Shown here piece by piece: positions 51,313 to 59,417 of a stretch of 64,000 nt of DNA; the stretch's first letter is position 1; every line of letters starts with the position of its first letter. A program made the translations under genes and the position numbers. Under the pieces are notes generated by a model. That model did no database searches. It saw only the letters and a list, made by a program, of their open reading frames with translations, and was not told the origin of the DNA. This stretch comes from CBDFJH01 sp965198095 (lineage in GTDB: Bacteria > Latescibacterota > UBA2968 > GCA-2709665): the NCBI GenBank assembly GCA_965198095.1, contig OZ240239.1:2604001-2668000 (forward strand), given 5' to 3'.

Positions 51313-52233
51313 ATGGACGCCCAATTTCGGAACATACGTTTCATCGTGAATCCCCGGGCCGGTACGCGGCACGCGGATATGGGCGCCACGATCCGCAGGC
51401 TGCTCCACGGGACCGGTCCGGCGTTCGACGTCTGCGGCAGTGAGTACCCGGGACACGGGGCCATACTCTCCCGTGAAGCGGCCGACGCCGGAGTGGACCT
51501 CGTGGTCGCAGTGGGGGGTGATGGGACGATCAACGAGGTCGGGAAGGGTCTGCTGGGACGGGAGACGCCTCTGGGAATCGTCCCGGTCGGGTCGGGGAAC
51601 GCGCTCGCCTCGGCGCTCGGAATTCCGCTCCACCCCGTGCGGGCCTGCAGGGGTCTGCTTCAGGCCCGGCTCCGGGCGATCGACGTGGGGAAGGTGGGCG
51701 ACGCGGTCTTTTTTTCGACGGCCGGAATTGGATTGGACGCGGCGGTGTGCCACGAGTTCAACGGAAGGTCGGGCGGGCGGCGCGGTTTGCTTACCTACGC
51801 GGCTTTGACACTGGCTGCGTTGCGATCATATCGGTCAGAGGAAGTGCGCGTGAAGCTGGAAGAGGGGGAGGACTTTCGGGTGCGTCCGACGGTTCTGACG
51901 GTAGCCAATTCGTGCCAGTTCGGGAATCGGGCCAAGATTGCGCCTCAGGCCCGGCCGGATGACGGCCTGCTGGACCTTTGCATCCTGGAGGATATCGAAA
52001 TCGCGCGAGCGCTCTGGCACGGTCGACGGTTGTTCACGGGGTCGATCCACAAGATGCCCGGCGTCCGGATGTTTCAAGCGCGGAGACTCTGGATAAAGCG
52101 CAACGAGCCGGGGCGACTCCAGCTGGACGGCGAGTCGACGACGGGCGGGGCCGTGTTGGCGGTCTCTCTGATGCCCCACGCGATTCGGATCGCGGTACCG
52201 AAGGACGGGGGCGCCAATAGATCCGTCCGGTGA
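51313..52233 (+). CDS. Diacylglycerol kinase family lipid kinase
   Basis: 306 residues from ATG 51313, chosen because AGGAG is close to it and because the upstream 13 codons are not family-like. The nucleotide loop is VAVGGDGTINEVGKGLL, followed by LGIVPVGSGNALASALGIP. FIVNPRAGTRHADM is the first strand and RAKIAPQARPDDGLLDLCIL a substrate-side motif. LQLDGE near the end is the second metal site. It phosphorylates a lipid such as diacylglycerol or sphingosine. Strong hairpins follow. Confidence 0.92.
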   Translation: MDAQFRNIRFIVNPRAGTRHADMGATIRRLLHGTGPAFDVCGSEYPGHGAILSREAADAGVDLVVAVGGDGTINEVGKGLLGRETPLGIVPVGSGNALASALGIPLHPVRACRGLLQARLRAIDVGKVGDAVFFSTAGIGLDAAVCHEFNGRSGGRRGLLTYAALTLAALRSYRSEEVRVKLEEGEDFRVRPTVLTVANSCQFGNRAKIAPQARPDDGLLDLCILEDIEIARALWHGRRLFTGSIHKMPGVRMFQARRLWIKRNEPGRLQLDGESTTGGAVLAVSLMPHAIRIAVPKDGGANRSVR

Positions 52234-52285
52234 CAATGCCCAGCTCGACCTGTCCTCTCGGCTGGGGTGCGGCGACATTCGCTTT

Positions 52286-52413
52286 GATGGTTCGCGGTGG
52301 TGGTTTGACTTGGGGTCGAACCGGTGCTTTGCGCGGAGCCCCACCGCCCGCGGAACACGGGGATGCTGCGCGTCTTCTCTGTTTGACCGTCGGCCGGGAC
52401 AGAAAGCCACCCG
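52286..52413 (+). repeat. Interspersed repeat with RNA-like pairing, copy B
   Basis: Head GATGGTTCGCGGTGGTGG and tail ACAGAAAGCCACCCG. GGTGGT (52296-52301) pairs with GCCACC (52406-52411), hairpin GATGC-TGC-GCGTC (52362-52374) and helix TCTGT (52378-52382)/ACAGA (52399-52403). The 3' end shares CAGAAAGCCACCCG exactly with copy A. Middle sequence differs in length and content. Confidence 0.7.
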
Positions 52414-52417
52414 GTCT

Positions 52418-52467
52418 GCTCGGCGCATCCTGCGCCGAGCCTTCAGGCTGCCTCCGGCAGGCAGCCT
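52418..52467. other. Two consecutive perfect hairpins
   Basis: GCTCGGCGCA (52418-52427)/TGCGCCGAGC (52431-52440), loop TCC; then AGGCTGCCT (52445-52453)/AGGCAGCCT (52459-52467), loop CCGGC. Neither has a T-run. They follow copy B directly and make this gap a dense hairpin cluster. Confidence 0.75.
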
Positions 52468-52513
52468 CCGGCCCTTGACCTTCGACGCGCGGGCGGCCGT
52501 TGACTGAAATGAA

Positions 52514-52541
52514 GAGCCACCGGCTCACGCGCCGGTGGCTC
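52514..52541. terminator. Stem-loop between convergent genes
   Basis: GAGCCACCGG (52514-52523) pairs perfectly with CCGGTGGCTC (52532-52541), 8-base loop. On the minus strand it is followed by TTCATTTCAG. It lies 27 bases after the stop of the methyltransferase gene read on that strand. Confidence 0.75.
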
Positions 52542-52568
52542 GTTGCTTCTGGGTCGGGATCTACCGTT

Positions 52569-53249
52569 TCAGTTCGGTGACAGCTCGAGCCCGATCTCTT
52601 TCCCTCCCTTTGCCTCGCCGCTGGTGCCATTCTTGTTGAGCTGCAATATCTTCGCTTGATGCGGCAGAAAAACGAACGGGGCGACATCTACGATTCGAAA
52701 CGAGATGTTCCTGAACCGGGAGAACGTTTCTTCGACTTCCCGGAGGGAGTACAACCTGTAGTTCACGCCAAAAACGCGATACATAAGGCGGATGAAGCGC
52801 CCCATGATCGTCGCCGTCGGCACGGAATAGATGGCCCGGTCCGCGTCGGAGTTCGAGAAGACCTTGAGCATACTGGCCAGCCTGACGTGCTCCGAAACGC
52901 CGATCGCGACGATCACGTCGAAGCCGTTCTTCAACGTGAAATCGTTGACGTCGGCTCTCTGGATCGTGACATTCTGGACATGGGACAACTTTCTTCCCAA
53001 CAATCCCAACATCGACGGAGAGAAGTCGGTTGCGATCACCTTGCGGGAGATCGAGCACAGGTGCTTCGTGTAGAATCCGGTGCCGGACCCGAGCTCGAGC
53101 ACGCAATCCGACGGCCGGATGATCGTGTGCGCGGCCTTGTGTACGGTCTGTGCTTCCCTGAACCGCTTCGTGGGAGCGGAAGAGAGGACCAGGTCCCACA
53201 CCTTTGCAAGGTTGTCGTAGAATCTTCTGGTCGGCGTCTGCTCTGACAA
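52569..53249 (-). CDS. Class I SAM-dependent methyltransferase
   Basis: 226 residues. RFYDNLAKVWDLVLSSAPTK, motif I CVLELGSGTGFYTKHL, motif II VIATDFSPSMLGLLGRK and motif VTIQRADVNDFTLKNGFDVI. The last third (DVAPFVFLPHQAKILQLNKN) is basic. It resembles small ubiquinone/menaquinone- or lipid-type methyltransferases but I cannot assign a substrate. A head-only copy of the interspersed repeat (53263-53286) lies directly upstream of its start in antisense orientation. Confidence 0.9.
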   Translation of the reverse strand: MSEQTPTRRFYDNLAKVWDLVLSSAPTKRFREAQTVHKAAHTIIRPSDCVLELGSGTGFYTKHLCSISRKVIATDFSPSMLGLLGRKLSHVQNVTIQRADVNDFTLKNGFDVIVAIGVSEHVRLASMLKVFSNSDADRAIYSVPTATIMGRFIRLMYRVFGVNYRLYSLREVEETFSRFRNISFRIVDVAPFVFLPHQAKILQLNKNGTSGEAKGGKEIGLELSPN

Positions 53250-53262
53250 GAGGCCTGCTCCC

Positions 53263-53286
53263 GATTGTTCGCGGCGGCGGTTTGAC
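53263..53286 (+). repeat. Interspersed repeat, copy C (head only)
   Basis: GATTGTTCGCGGCGGCGG followed by TTTGAC, matching the first 24 bases of copies A and B except for one or two positions. No tail is found in the next 150 bases. Confidence 0.55.
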
Positions 53287-53373
53287 CTGGCCGTCCGGAC
53301 GATGCATTAAGGTGATGAATATAGGTAAAGAAGGGCGGAAAGTAAAATTGCGTTTCCTGCGGGTTCGCGATGC

Positions 53374-54762
53374 TCAGTTCCCAGCCTCCGCTGCGGCCGC
53401 CTCGGCGTCCCGCTGCCGGCACAACCGTTCTCCCTTCAGGCACATCCGTCGTGTCAGGATCATCGCGACGATGCCGCCCAGGATGTCGGCGGCTGCCACA
53501 CCGGAAAAGAGTCCTGCGATCTCGTAGAGGTGCGCGCCCAGGACGGCGAGTGGAATCGTGAACGCGAACGTGTGGACCAGTGTCTGAATCGAGGCCATGA
53601 TCGGCCGCCCGATGGCATTCAGCATCTCTTCGGTCACGCCCAGAATACCCACCGTGGCGTATCCGAACGGTATGATCCAAAGGTATCGAACAATCTCCAG
53701 CACAACGGCTTCGTCGTGGCTGAACAGGCGCGCGATCCGTTCGGCCGCGAGGTGCAGGGCGACGAGGGCGAGCACGCCCCAAAAGGTGGCGAAGATGTAA
53801 CCGTGCCGGCGGCCCTTGGCCACCCGGTCGAACTGCTCCGCGCCCCAGTTCTGTCCCATGAACGGCACGAGCCCCGAGCATAGGGCGAACACGGGGATGA
53901 GGGCAAAGACGGTGATTCGAGATCCCGCACCCCAGGCCGCGACGGCACCAGGGCCGTAGCCGGCGATCATGCGCGTGACCACGCCGAGCGCGACGGGCTG
54001 AAGCAGATTGGTGACCGTGGCCGGGATGGCGATTACCCCCACTGCCTTCCACGAGCGCCAGACGTCCCGGAGGCCGGGTGTGGCAAAGTCGAGCATGTGG
54101 TGACGAAAATGAAGGATCAGGAGCGAGGCCACCACCGTTCCGGCCCGGGAGATGACGGTGGCGATCGCTGCCCCCTGGAGTTCCATTCGGGGAAATCCAA
54201 ACCATCCAAAGATAAGCAGGGGATCCAGGATGAGATTGGTGCCGGTGGCACAGATCATGATCATCGCCGGAATCTTCGTATCGCCCGACGCACGGATGGC
54301 GGCGTTGGCGACCATCGGGATGACGAGAAAGACGATCCCGGGATACCAGATGATCATGTATTGACGTATGAGGGGCAGAACGTCCGGTGTCGCGCCCAGG
54401 AAAGTGAACAGGGGCGTGATCGTGAGCATGCCGACCCCGGCGAACAGGAGCACGGTGAGGAACGACAGCACGAGGCTGTCGGATGCGACGCGTCTTACGG
54501 CGATGGACTCCCCGCGGCCGATCGCGCGGGAGACGACGGAAGTGGTCCCGGTGCCCAGGCCCCACGCAACGCCGAAGAGGACCATCACGACCGGGAAGGT
54601 GAAGCTCATCGCCGCGAGTTCCCGCGTTCCGAGTCGGGAGACGAAATAGGTATCTGCCAGGTTGAACCCAACGACCGAGAGCATTCCGCCCACCATGGGG
54701 AGGGAAAGCCCGGCGAGGGTGCGGACGACGGGGCCCTGAGTCAGTTTGGCCGGAATCTCCAC
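53374..54762 (-). CDS. MATE-family multidrug/sodium antiporter
   Basis: 462 residues with twelve hydrophobic segments in two halves. LSLPMVGGMLSVVGFNLADT and YFVSRLGTRELAAMSFTFPV are the MATE start; GLVPFMGQNWGAEQFDRVAK and FATFWGVLALVALHLAAERI are the second-half signature. It exports cationic compounds in exchange for Na+ or H+. The opposite frame (611 codons, 53036-54871) is a shadow. It is a single gene without operon partners. Confidence 0.93.
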   Translation of the reverse strand: MEIPAKLTQGPVVRTLAGLSLPMVGGMLSVVGFNLADTYFVSRLGTRELAAMSFTFPVVMVLFGVAWGLGTGTTSVVSRAIGRGESIAVRRVASDSLVLSFLTVLLFAGVGMLTITPLFTFLGATPDVLPLIRQYMIIWYPGIVFLVIPMVANAAIRASGDTKIPAMIMICATGTNLILDPLLIFGWFGFPRMELQGAAIATVISRAGTVVASLLILHFRHHMLDFATPGLRDVWRSWKAVGVIAIPATVTNLLQPVALGVVTRMIAGYGPGAVAAWGAGSRITVFALIPVFALCSGLVPFMGQNWGAEQFDRVAKGRRHGYIFATFWGVLALVALHLAAERIARLFSHDEAVVLEIVRYLWIIPFGYATVGILGVTEEMLNAIGRPIMASIQTLVHTFAFTIPLAVLGAHLYEIAGLFSGVAAADILGGIVAMILTRRMCLKGERLCRQRDAEAAAAEAGN

Positions 54763-55042
54763 GATCGAAAGGGCTTTCTTGACGACACATCCCAGGGGAC
54801 GCTGGACAGGATGGCGGTTGGAGATGCAGGATGGAAGTCACCGACCATGCGGTGCTCACGCTTCCGAACATGTGTCACGCCTTCAAAGGCTCAGGGAGAT
54901 CGTGGATGATCCGATCCGGACCGAGTCCATCAACCCGCGGCGCGAATCTCTTGCAGACTTCGCCAAGTCGGGCCGACGCCCGCGGAAAATGGCGGGATCG
55001 TATCGTCCAGGTCGAGCGGCATGGCTTCCGGCAGGTCGGCTC
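54763..55042. other. Intergenic region
   Basis: About 280 bases between two minus-strand genes. I see no stem-loop or promoter that stands out. Confidence 0.4.
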
Positions 55043-57565
55043 TCATCGTGTAATTCCGCGTGTCTCAATCCGGAAGCCGTCGATGACGACCTTGCAGAGC
55101 CCGCCACTCGCGCTGAAGGCATTGGCGAAGACGCCCACATCCTGCGTCTCCGCCGCGTGGTTCAGGACGTGCTGCTCGTCATTTTCCAGCCAGTCCTCGC
55201 CATCCAGGCTTGTAAAGGCGCGAAAGGTCTTCCCCCGTTTCTCCAGCTTGAACCAGACCGGCAGCTCGCAGTGCCCTCCGTCGGCCCGGTAGTCAACGCA
55301 GCCGTCGCCGTCCCGATCGATGTACCAGATCTTGTATTTGCCATATTTGGGGACGCGAAAATGCTTGGAAAGCCCGCCTGATGCGTCATCTGTCATCACA
55401 TTGCGGGATATCAGGCCGACGGCGGCGTACTCTCCGGTGTGCCTGTCTTGGTGGAGGACGCGGCAGGTAACGGCGTAGTCCCCGGCAATTCGGGGAACGT
55501 AAACGACGGCGTGCCGGTCGTGGTCTCCATACGCGCCGCCGCCGCGAATCTCGATCCGACCATCGGTGTGGAGGAAGAAGCGGGCGTCTGCGTTCGCATA
55601 GGTGCAATACGGCCAGTCGGGATAGCCGTTGACGCGCAGCGGCAGGAGAGGCGAGGCCCCTTCGAAATCGTCGAAACGGACGAACGAGGATTCGCCGGGC
55701 GCCAGTAAGATCTGTTTCGCCATCCGTGGCCCGTCCGAAGCCTCGACCTGCACCTCCGTGACGCCAGACCGGCCCCCGACGTTGCGGACGGGGACCCTGA
55801 CCCTTTGCGAATCCTCCACCGGGACCGACAGCTCGACCGGTCCGGGATGCGTAAATGCACCGGGCGCCTCTCGCACCGAAACGGCTCTCTTCCCGCCGCA
55901 CACGTCGATCTCGTGGGTTCCAGACGCGTAGAGCGGCTCCGTGGCCAAGGCAACGGTTCTGCGCTCTCCGCGGCCGAGGAGCAGCCATCGTCCTCCGATC
56001 GCCTTCCCGCCTTCGGAAAGGCTCGCGAGAAACGCGCCCGCGCGGCCTCTGTTTTCGAGATCGAGCCTCATCTTGATTCGCGATCCGGGATCGATTTCCC
56101 GGTCCATCTCCAATACGGTGTGCCGAACGGCGTCGGCGAGGGGCCGCACCCCTTCGGAATGCCACCCGGCGACGAACGGCTCCGATGCATCGCTGAGATC
56201 GGTGACGTGGAAACGGATCTGCCGGGTCGGCCGCTCACCGACCCGCACATACGTCTTGCAGGGCTTCGCCGTCACGTTCCGGATCTCGACGCGAGCAGAT
56301 TCGTCGATCGTGATCGCGTTGTCACGCACTGCCTCTCCGCGTGTGGAGACGTTGTCCCAGCAGAATCCGTCTGCCTGTCCGAGTTCGATGATGCGGTCGA
56401 GCGGCGCTCGCAAGTCGAGCTCCACGTTCCGAATCGTGAGGTCTCTGACGTGCGAGCAGGACAACCAGCTCTTCATCGTCTCCTGCGTGTGAACGAAGCG
56501 GGAGTTCTGGATCGTCATACCGCTGATCGGGACCTGTCTGAGCCCCTGGATGACCGATGCCCGCGTCATGCCGGAAACGAGGAGGTTGTCGAACAGAAGG
56601 TCGGTGACGGCCGCCCGGTCCACGCCCATCGTCGTGATGTCGAACGCGTCCCTCAAGTTGCGAGCGACGACGTTCGAGAAGACGACCTTTTCGATGACCC
56701 GTTCTTCCGTCTTTTCGAGCTTGGGACGCATCAGCTGGATCGTGAACATGGATCTGACGGTGTCGAAAATACAGTTCGAGACCTGGATGTTCCGAAAAAC
56801 GCCCGAGGTGCCGGTGCCGATCTTGATCGCCGGGTGGGTCGAGTTGCGGATCACCGTGTTGGTCACGATGACATCTTCGACGACATTGTTGTAGCAGGGG
56901 CGTTCGGGCCTGCCCTCGTTCTTGATGCAAAGAGGGTCATCCCCGCTCCCCTCGATGAGGCAGCCGTCATAGAGGACCTGGCGGCAGCTCACGATGTTGA
57001 TGCCGTCTGCAAAGCCGTCCCGGACCGTCACTCTGAGGATGCGGACATCCTCGCATTCCAGAAACGTCGTGCACCATCCGGGAGACCGAACGACCGTGAC
57101 GTCTTGAATCGTGACGTCTCGACATCGCTCGAACAGGATCGTCAGCGGGCCTCGCTTGCTGACGAAGTTGCGCGCCCGTTCCGGAACCGGGCCCTTCTCC
57201 TTTCGGACGGCCATGTTTCCGTCGATCACACCGGCGCCGCAAATGGCGACGTCGTGGAGATTGACCCCTCGGATGAAGTGTTGCAGGCTTCCGGTCAGGA
57301 TACAGAAATCGTCGACGTCGGCATCTTCGTAGTCCGAAAGGGTTTCACTTCCTTTCAGCACGGCTCCGGCGCCGATCTCGAGCCGCACGCGGCTCTTCAG
57401 GTAGACCGTGCCGCACAGATAGGTCCCCGAAGGAAAATCGACCCAACCCCCGCCGTTCTCAGCGCAGGAATCGATGGCCTTTTGGATCGCCTCGGTATCC
57501 AGCGACACCCCGTCGCCGCGCGCCCCGAACGCCTTTACGTTGAAGCGGATGTTGGGCCCATTCAC
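55043..57565 (-). CDS. GH28/pectate-lyase-like right-handed beta-helix protein with C-terminal sugar-binding-like domain
   Basis: 840 residues. The N-terminus FNVKAFGARGDGVSLDTEAI and GGWVDFPSGTYLCGTVYLKS are typical of polygalacturonase/pectin-lyase-type folds. Repeated rungs (LTILFERCRDVTIQDVTVVR, DGINIVSCRQVLYDGCLIEG, NVVEDVIVTNTVIRNSTHPA) form the helix; SGDDPLCIKNE resembles the GH28 catalytic block. The C-terminal 170 residues (GGGAYGDHDRHAVVYV, VWFKLEKRGKTFRAFTSLDG) resemble a DUF1080/DUF1349-type jelly roll. No signal peptide is visible, which is odd for such an enzyme. Substrate probably a uronic-acid-containing polysaccharide. Confidence 0.88.
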   Translation of the reverse strand: MNGPNIRFNVKAFGARGDGVSLDTEAIQKAIDSCAENGGGWVDFPSGTYLCGTVYLKSRVRLEIGAGAVLKGSETLSDYEDADVDDFCILTGSLQHFIRGVNLHDVAICGAGVIDGNMAVRKEKGPVPERARNFVSKRGPLTILFERCRDVTIQDVTVVRSPGWCTTFLECEDVRILRVTVRDGFADGINIVSCRQVLYDGCLIEGSGDDPLCIKNEGRPERPCYNNVVEDVIVTNTVIRNSTHPAIKIGTGTSGVFRNIQVSNCIFDTVRSMFTIQLMRPKLEKTEERVIEKVVFSNVVARNLRDAFDITTMGVDRAAVTDLLFDNLLVSGMTRASVIQGLRQVPISGMTIQNSRFVHTQETMKSWLSCSHVRDLTIRNVELDLRAPLDRIIELGQADGFCWDNVSTRGEAVRDNAITIDESARVEIRNVTAKPCKTYVRVGERPTRQIRFHVTDLSDASEPFVAGWHSEGVRPLADAVRHTVLEMDREIDPGSRIKMRLDLENRGRAGAFLASLSEGGKAIGGRWLLLGRGERRTVALATEPLYASGTHEIDVCGGKRAVSVREAPGAFTHPGPVELSVPVEDSQRVRVPVRNVGGRSGVTEVQVEASDGPRMAKQILLAPGESSFVRFDDFEGASPLLPLRVNGYPDWPYCTYANADARFFLHTDGRIEIRGGGAYGDHDRHAVVYVPRIAGDYAVTCRVLHQDRHTGEYAAVGLISRNVMTDDASGGLSKHFRVPKYGKYKIWYIDRDGDGCVDYRADGGHCELPVWFKLEKRGKTFRAFTSLDGEDWLENDEQHVLNHAAETQDVGVFANAFSASGGLCKVVIDGFRIETRGITR

Positions 57566-57771
57566 TTCCCGGTCTCCTTATGTGGGCTCGGCATATTGGC
57601 CGAAGCTCTGTGCGATGCTATATTGACCCGGACGTCATCGCCGCGCCGACCCCTTCCAAGCTGAGGCCTGACGAGACTTGGGCAGGGAACGCCGCGGCAC
57701 CGGGCTCCGTCCAACGGATGTATCGTGTCGTAATCTACGCTGCACGCAGGCCGAAACCAAGGAGATACGGG

Positions 57772-58206
57772 ATGAGGCGAAAAACGGTTCTGATCGGCTT
57801 GTTTGCGGCCGTTCTGTTGTTCGGGCTCGTTTCCGCCGAAGCGCAACGGGGCAGGGGTGGATTTCCCGGTCGTGGCGGCCGAGGAGATATTCGGAAGATG
57901 CGGACGCAGGCCCAGGCCATCCGGGCGTTCCCTGTCGAACGGCTTTGGGCAGGACTCTCGTTCGGCATCGACCTGACCGAAGGCCAGCTCGCGGAGATCA
58001 AGCCGGTCATGGCCGAGGCGTGGGCCAAACGAAACGGCGTGCTCAACGTGGCGAAGAAGGCGGGCAGCTGGGAAAGGGCCAGGGAGGTGCTGGAGGCGTT
58101 GAAACAGGACGTGGACGGGAAGCTGGCGATCCTCTTGACGAAGGAGCAGCAGAAAAGGCTGAAAGGGCTGTCGGAATCTTCGGATCAATGGCTGATCGGC
58201 CCGTGA
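57772..58206 (+). CDS. Small secreted protein, function unknown
   Basis: 144 residues from ATG 57772 (GGAGATACGGG just before). A signal peptide (KTVLIGLFAAVLLFGLVSAEA) is followed by a glycine/arginine-rich segment (QRGRGGFPGRGGRGDIRK) and a helical C-terminus (LTEGQLAEIKPVMAEAWAKR, EVLEALKQDVDGKLAILLTK). The helices resemble Spy/CpxP-type periplasmic chaperones (LTEGQ...LTKEQQKRL), which is a guess. The upstream frame from 57580 is not coding. Confidence 0.75.
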   Translation: MRRKTVLIGLFAAVLLFGLVSAEAQRGRGGFPGRGGRGDIRKMRTQAQAIRAFPVERLWAGLSFGIDLTEGQLAEIKPVMAEAWAKRNGVLNVAKKAGSWERAREVLEALKQDVDGKLAILLTKEQQKRLKGLSESSDQWLIGP

Positions 58207-58826
58207 CTGTTGCAATCGACCCATAAGTCCTTGCTCCGGCAACGGTGACAGGCGGAACCGAAGCGAAGAAGATTCCTGCCGGTCAGAACGATCGATCGGG
58301 AAAGATCGGCGCCTCGCAGCTGGTCTGTTTGCCGTCAGCGCGTGGCGGGTGTATCTTGCAGCCCCGGATCGACGGACGGACTGCAGACGACGATAGGGAT
58401 TTATTCGGGAGAGCACTATATGGTTGACGCCATTCTTCTAGGCCCGGGCATTCGACACGAACGGGGCCGGGTTCGAAGAGAGCGGTGCAGGGGCCGCGAT
58501 GAGTGCAAAGGCCCCGTGTCCCTGAGTGCCCGATGAGCGAGACTGTTCAGCTGATCATAACCCAAGGGTCTCGCGGGTGTATCGAAGGGCGCGGGAAAGC
58601 CTGTGAGGCGAGCCTCGTCTCTCGATCACTGCGATCGAAGGAGGTCATTCATATGCTCGTCAATACACGAGGTCTAAATTACGTGTGCCACGGGCGGCTC
58701 GCCCGCCCGTGAAAAATTCATTGCTCTAAGGATGACAAAATTCGCTCGTCATTTTCCACCGGCAGCAAGCTGCCGGTGCCACTCCCCGTAATAAATGAGA
58801 CGTGATTCCATCGTTGGAGGGATGCC
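58207..58826. other. Intergenic region with two REP-like hairpins
   Basis: About 620 bases. CACGGGCGG (58689-58697)/CCGCCCGTG (58703-58711) and CACCGGCAGC (58757-58766)/GCTGCCGGTG (58769-58778) are adjacent palindromes that share a CAC(C/G)GGC pattern in opposite orientation. Upstream half holds only short frames. No gene supported. Confidence 0.5.
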
Positions 58827-59321
58827 GTGCGAACGCTCTATCTGATTCGACACGCGAAATCGAGTTGGGAAGATCCCACGCGCGATGACTTTGACCGGCC
58901 GCTCAACAAGCGGGGAAAGCGGGATGCGCCAATCATGGGGAATCGGCTCCGAGACAACGGAGCCGATCCGGACCTGGTGATCTCCAGCCCCGCCAAGCGG
59001 GCGGTCCTGACCGCCAGGACGATCGCGAAGGCAGTGGGATATGAGGCCGGGCGGATCGAGACGGACGAAGCGATTTACGGCGGGGGGGCGTCGCGCCTGC
59101 TCGGGCTGATTCGGAGGATCGACGATGCGAACCATCGGGTGATGCTGTTCGGACACAACCCCGGATTGACGTGGCTGGCCGTGGATCTGACGGATGCCCG
59201 GATCGACAACATGCCGACCTGCGCCGTCTTGTGCATCCGGTTTGACGTTGCGTCCTGGGGGGAAATCAAAAAGGGCGCGGGAGAAGTCGTCTTTTTCGAT
59301 TATCCGAAGAACAAACCCTGA
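58827..59321 (+). CDS. sixA: SixA-type histidine phosphatase
   Basis: 164 residues, GTG start. The active site begins TLYLIRHAKSSWEDPTRDDF (RHA/RHG motif), with PAKRAVLTARTIAK and HRVMLFGHNPGLTWLAV containing the second catalytic His. DEAIYGGGASRLLGLIRRI is the usual middle block. SixA removes phosphate from histidine phosphotransfer proteins. No histidine kinase is nearby. Confidence 0.92.
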   Translation: MRTLYLIRHAKSSWEDPTRDDFDRPLNKRGKRDAPIMGNRLRDNGADPDLVISSPAKRAVLTARTIAKAVGYEAGRIETDEAIYGGGASRLLGLIRRIDDANHRVMLFGHNPGLTWLAVDLTDARIDNMPTCAVLCIRFDVASWGEIKKGAGEVVFFDYPKNKP

Positions 59322-59417
59322 AGCGTATCCCCAAGCGCGTATCTCGCCTCTCCTGAAGAGAATCTCGATAGATCTATCCCGCCATGAGATCACCTCGGGA
59401 TACGATGCCCTTATCCA

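Noticed and set aside
53036..54871. 611-codon open frame (minus)
   Set aside because: It is the shadow of the MATE transporter read in another frame; its residues are Arg/Pro/Gly-rich with no domain.
55805..57664. 619-codon open frame (plus)
   Set aside because: Antisense shadow of the beta-helix gene; high G+C makes long shadows common.
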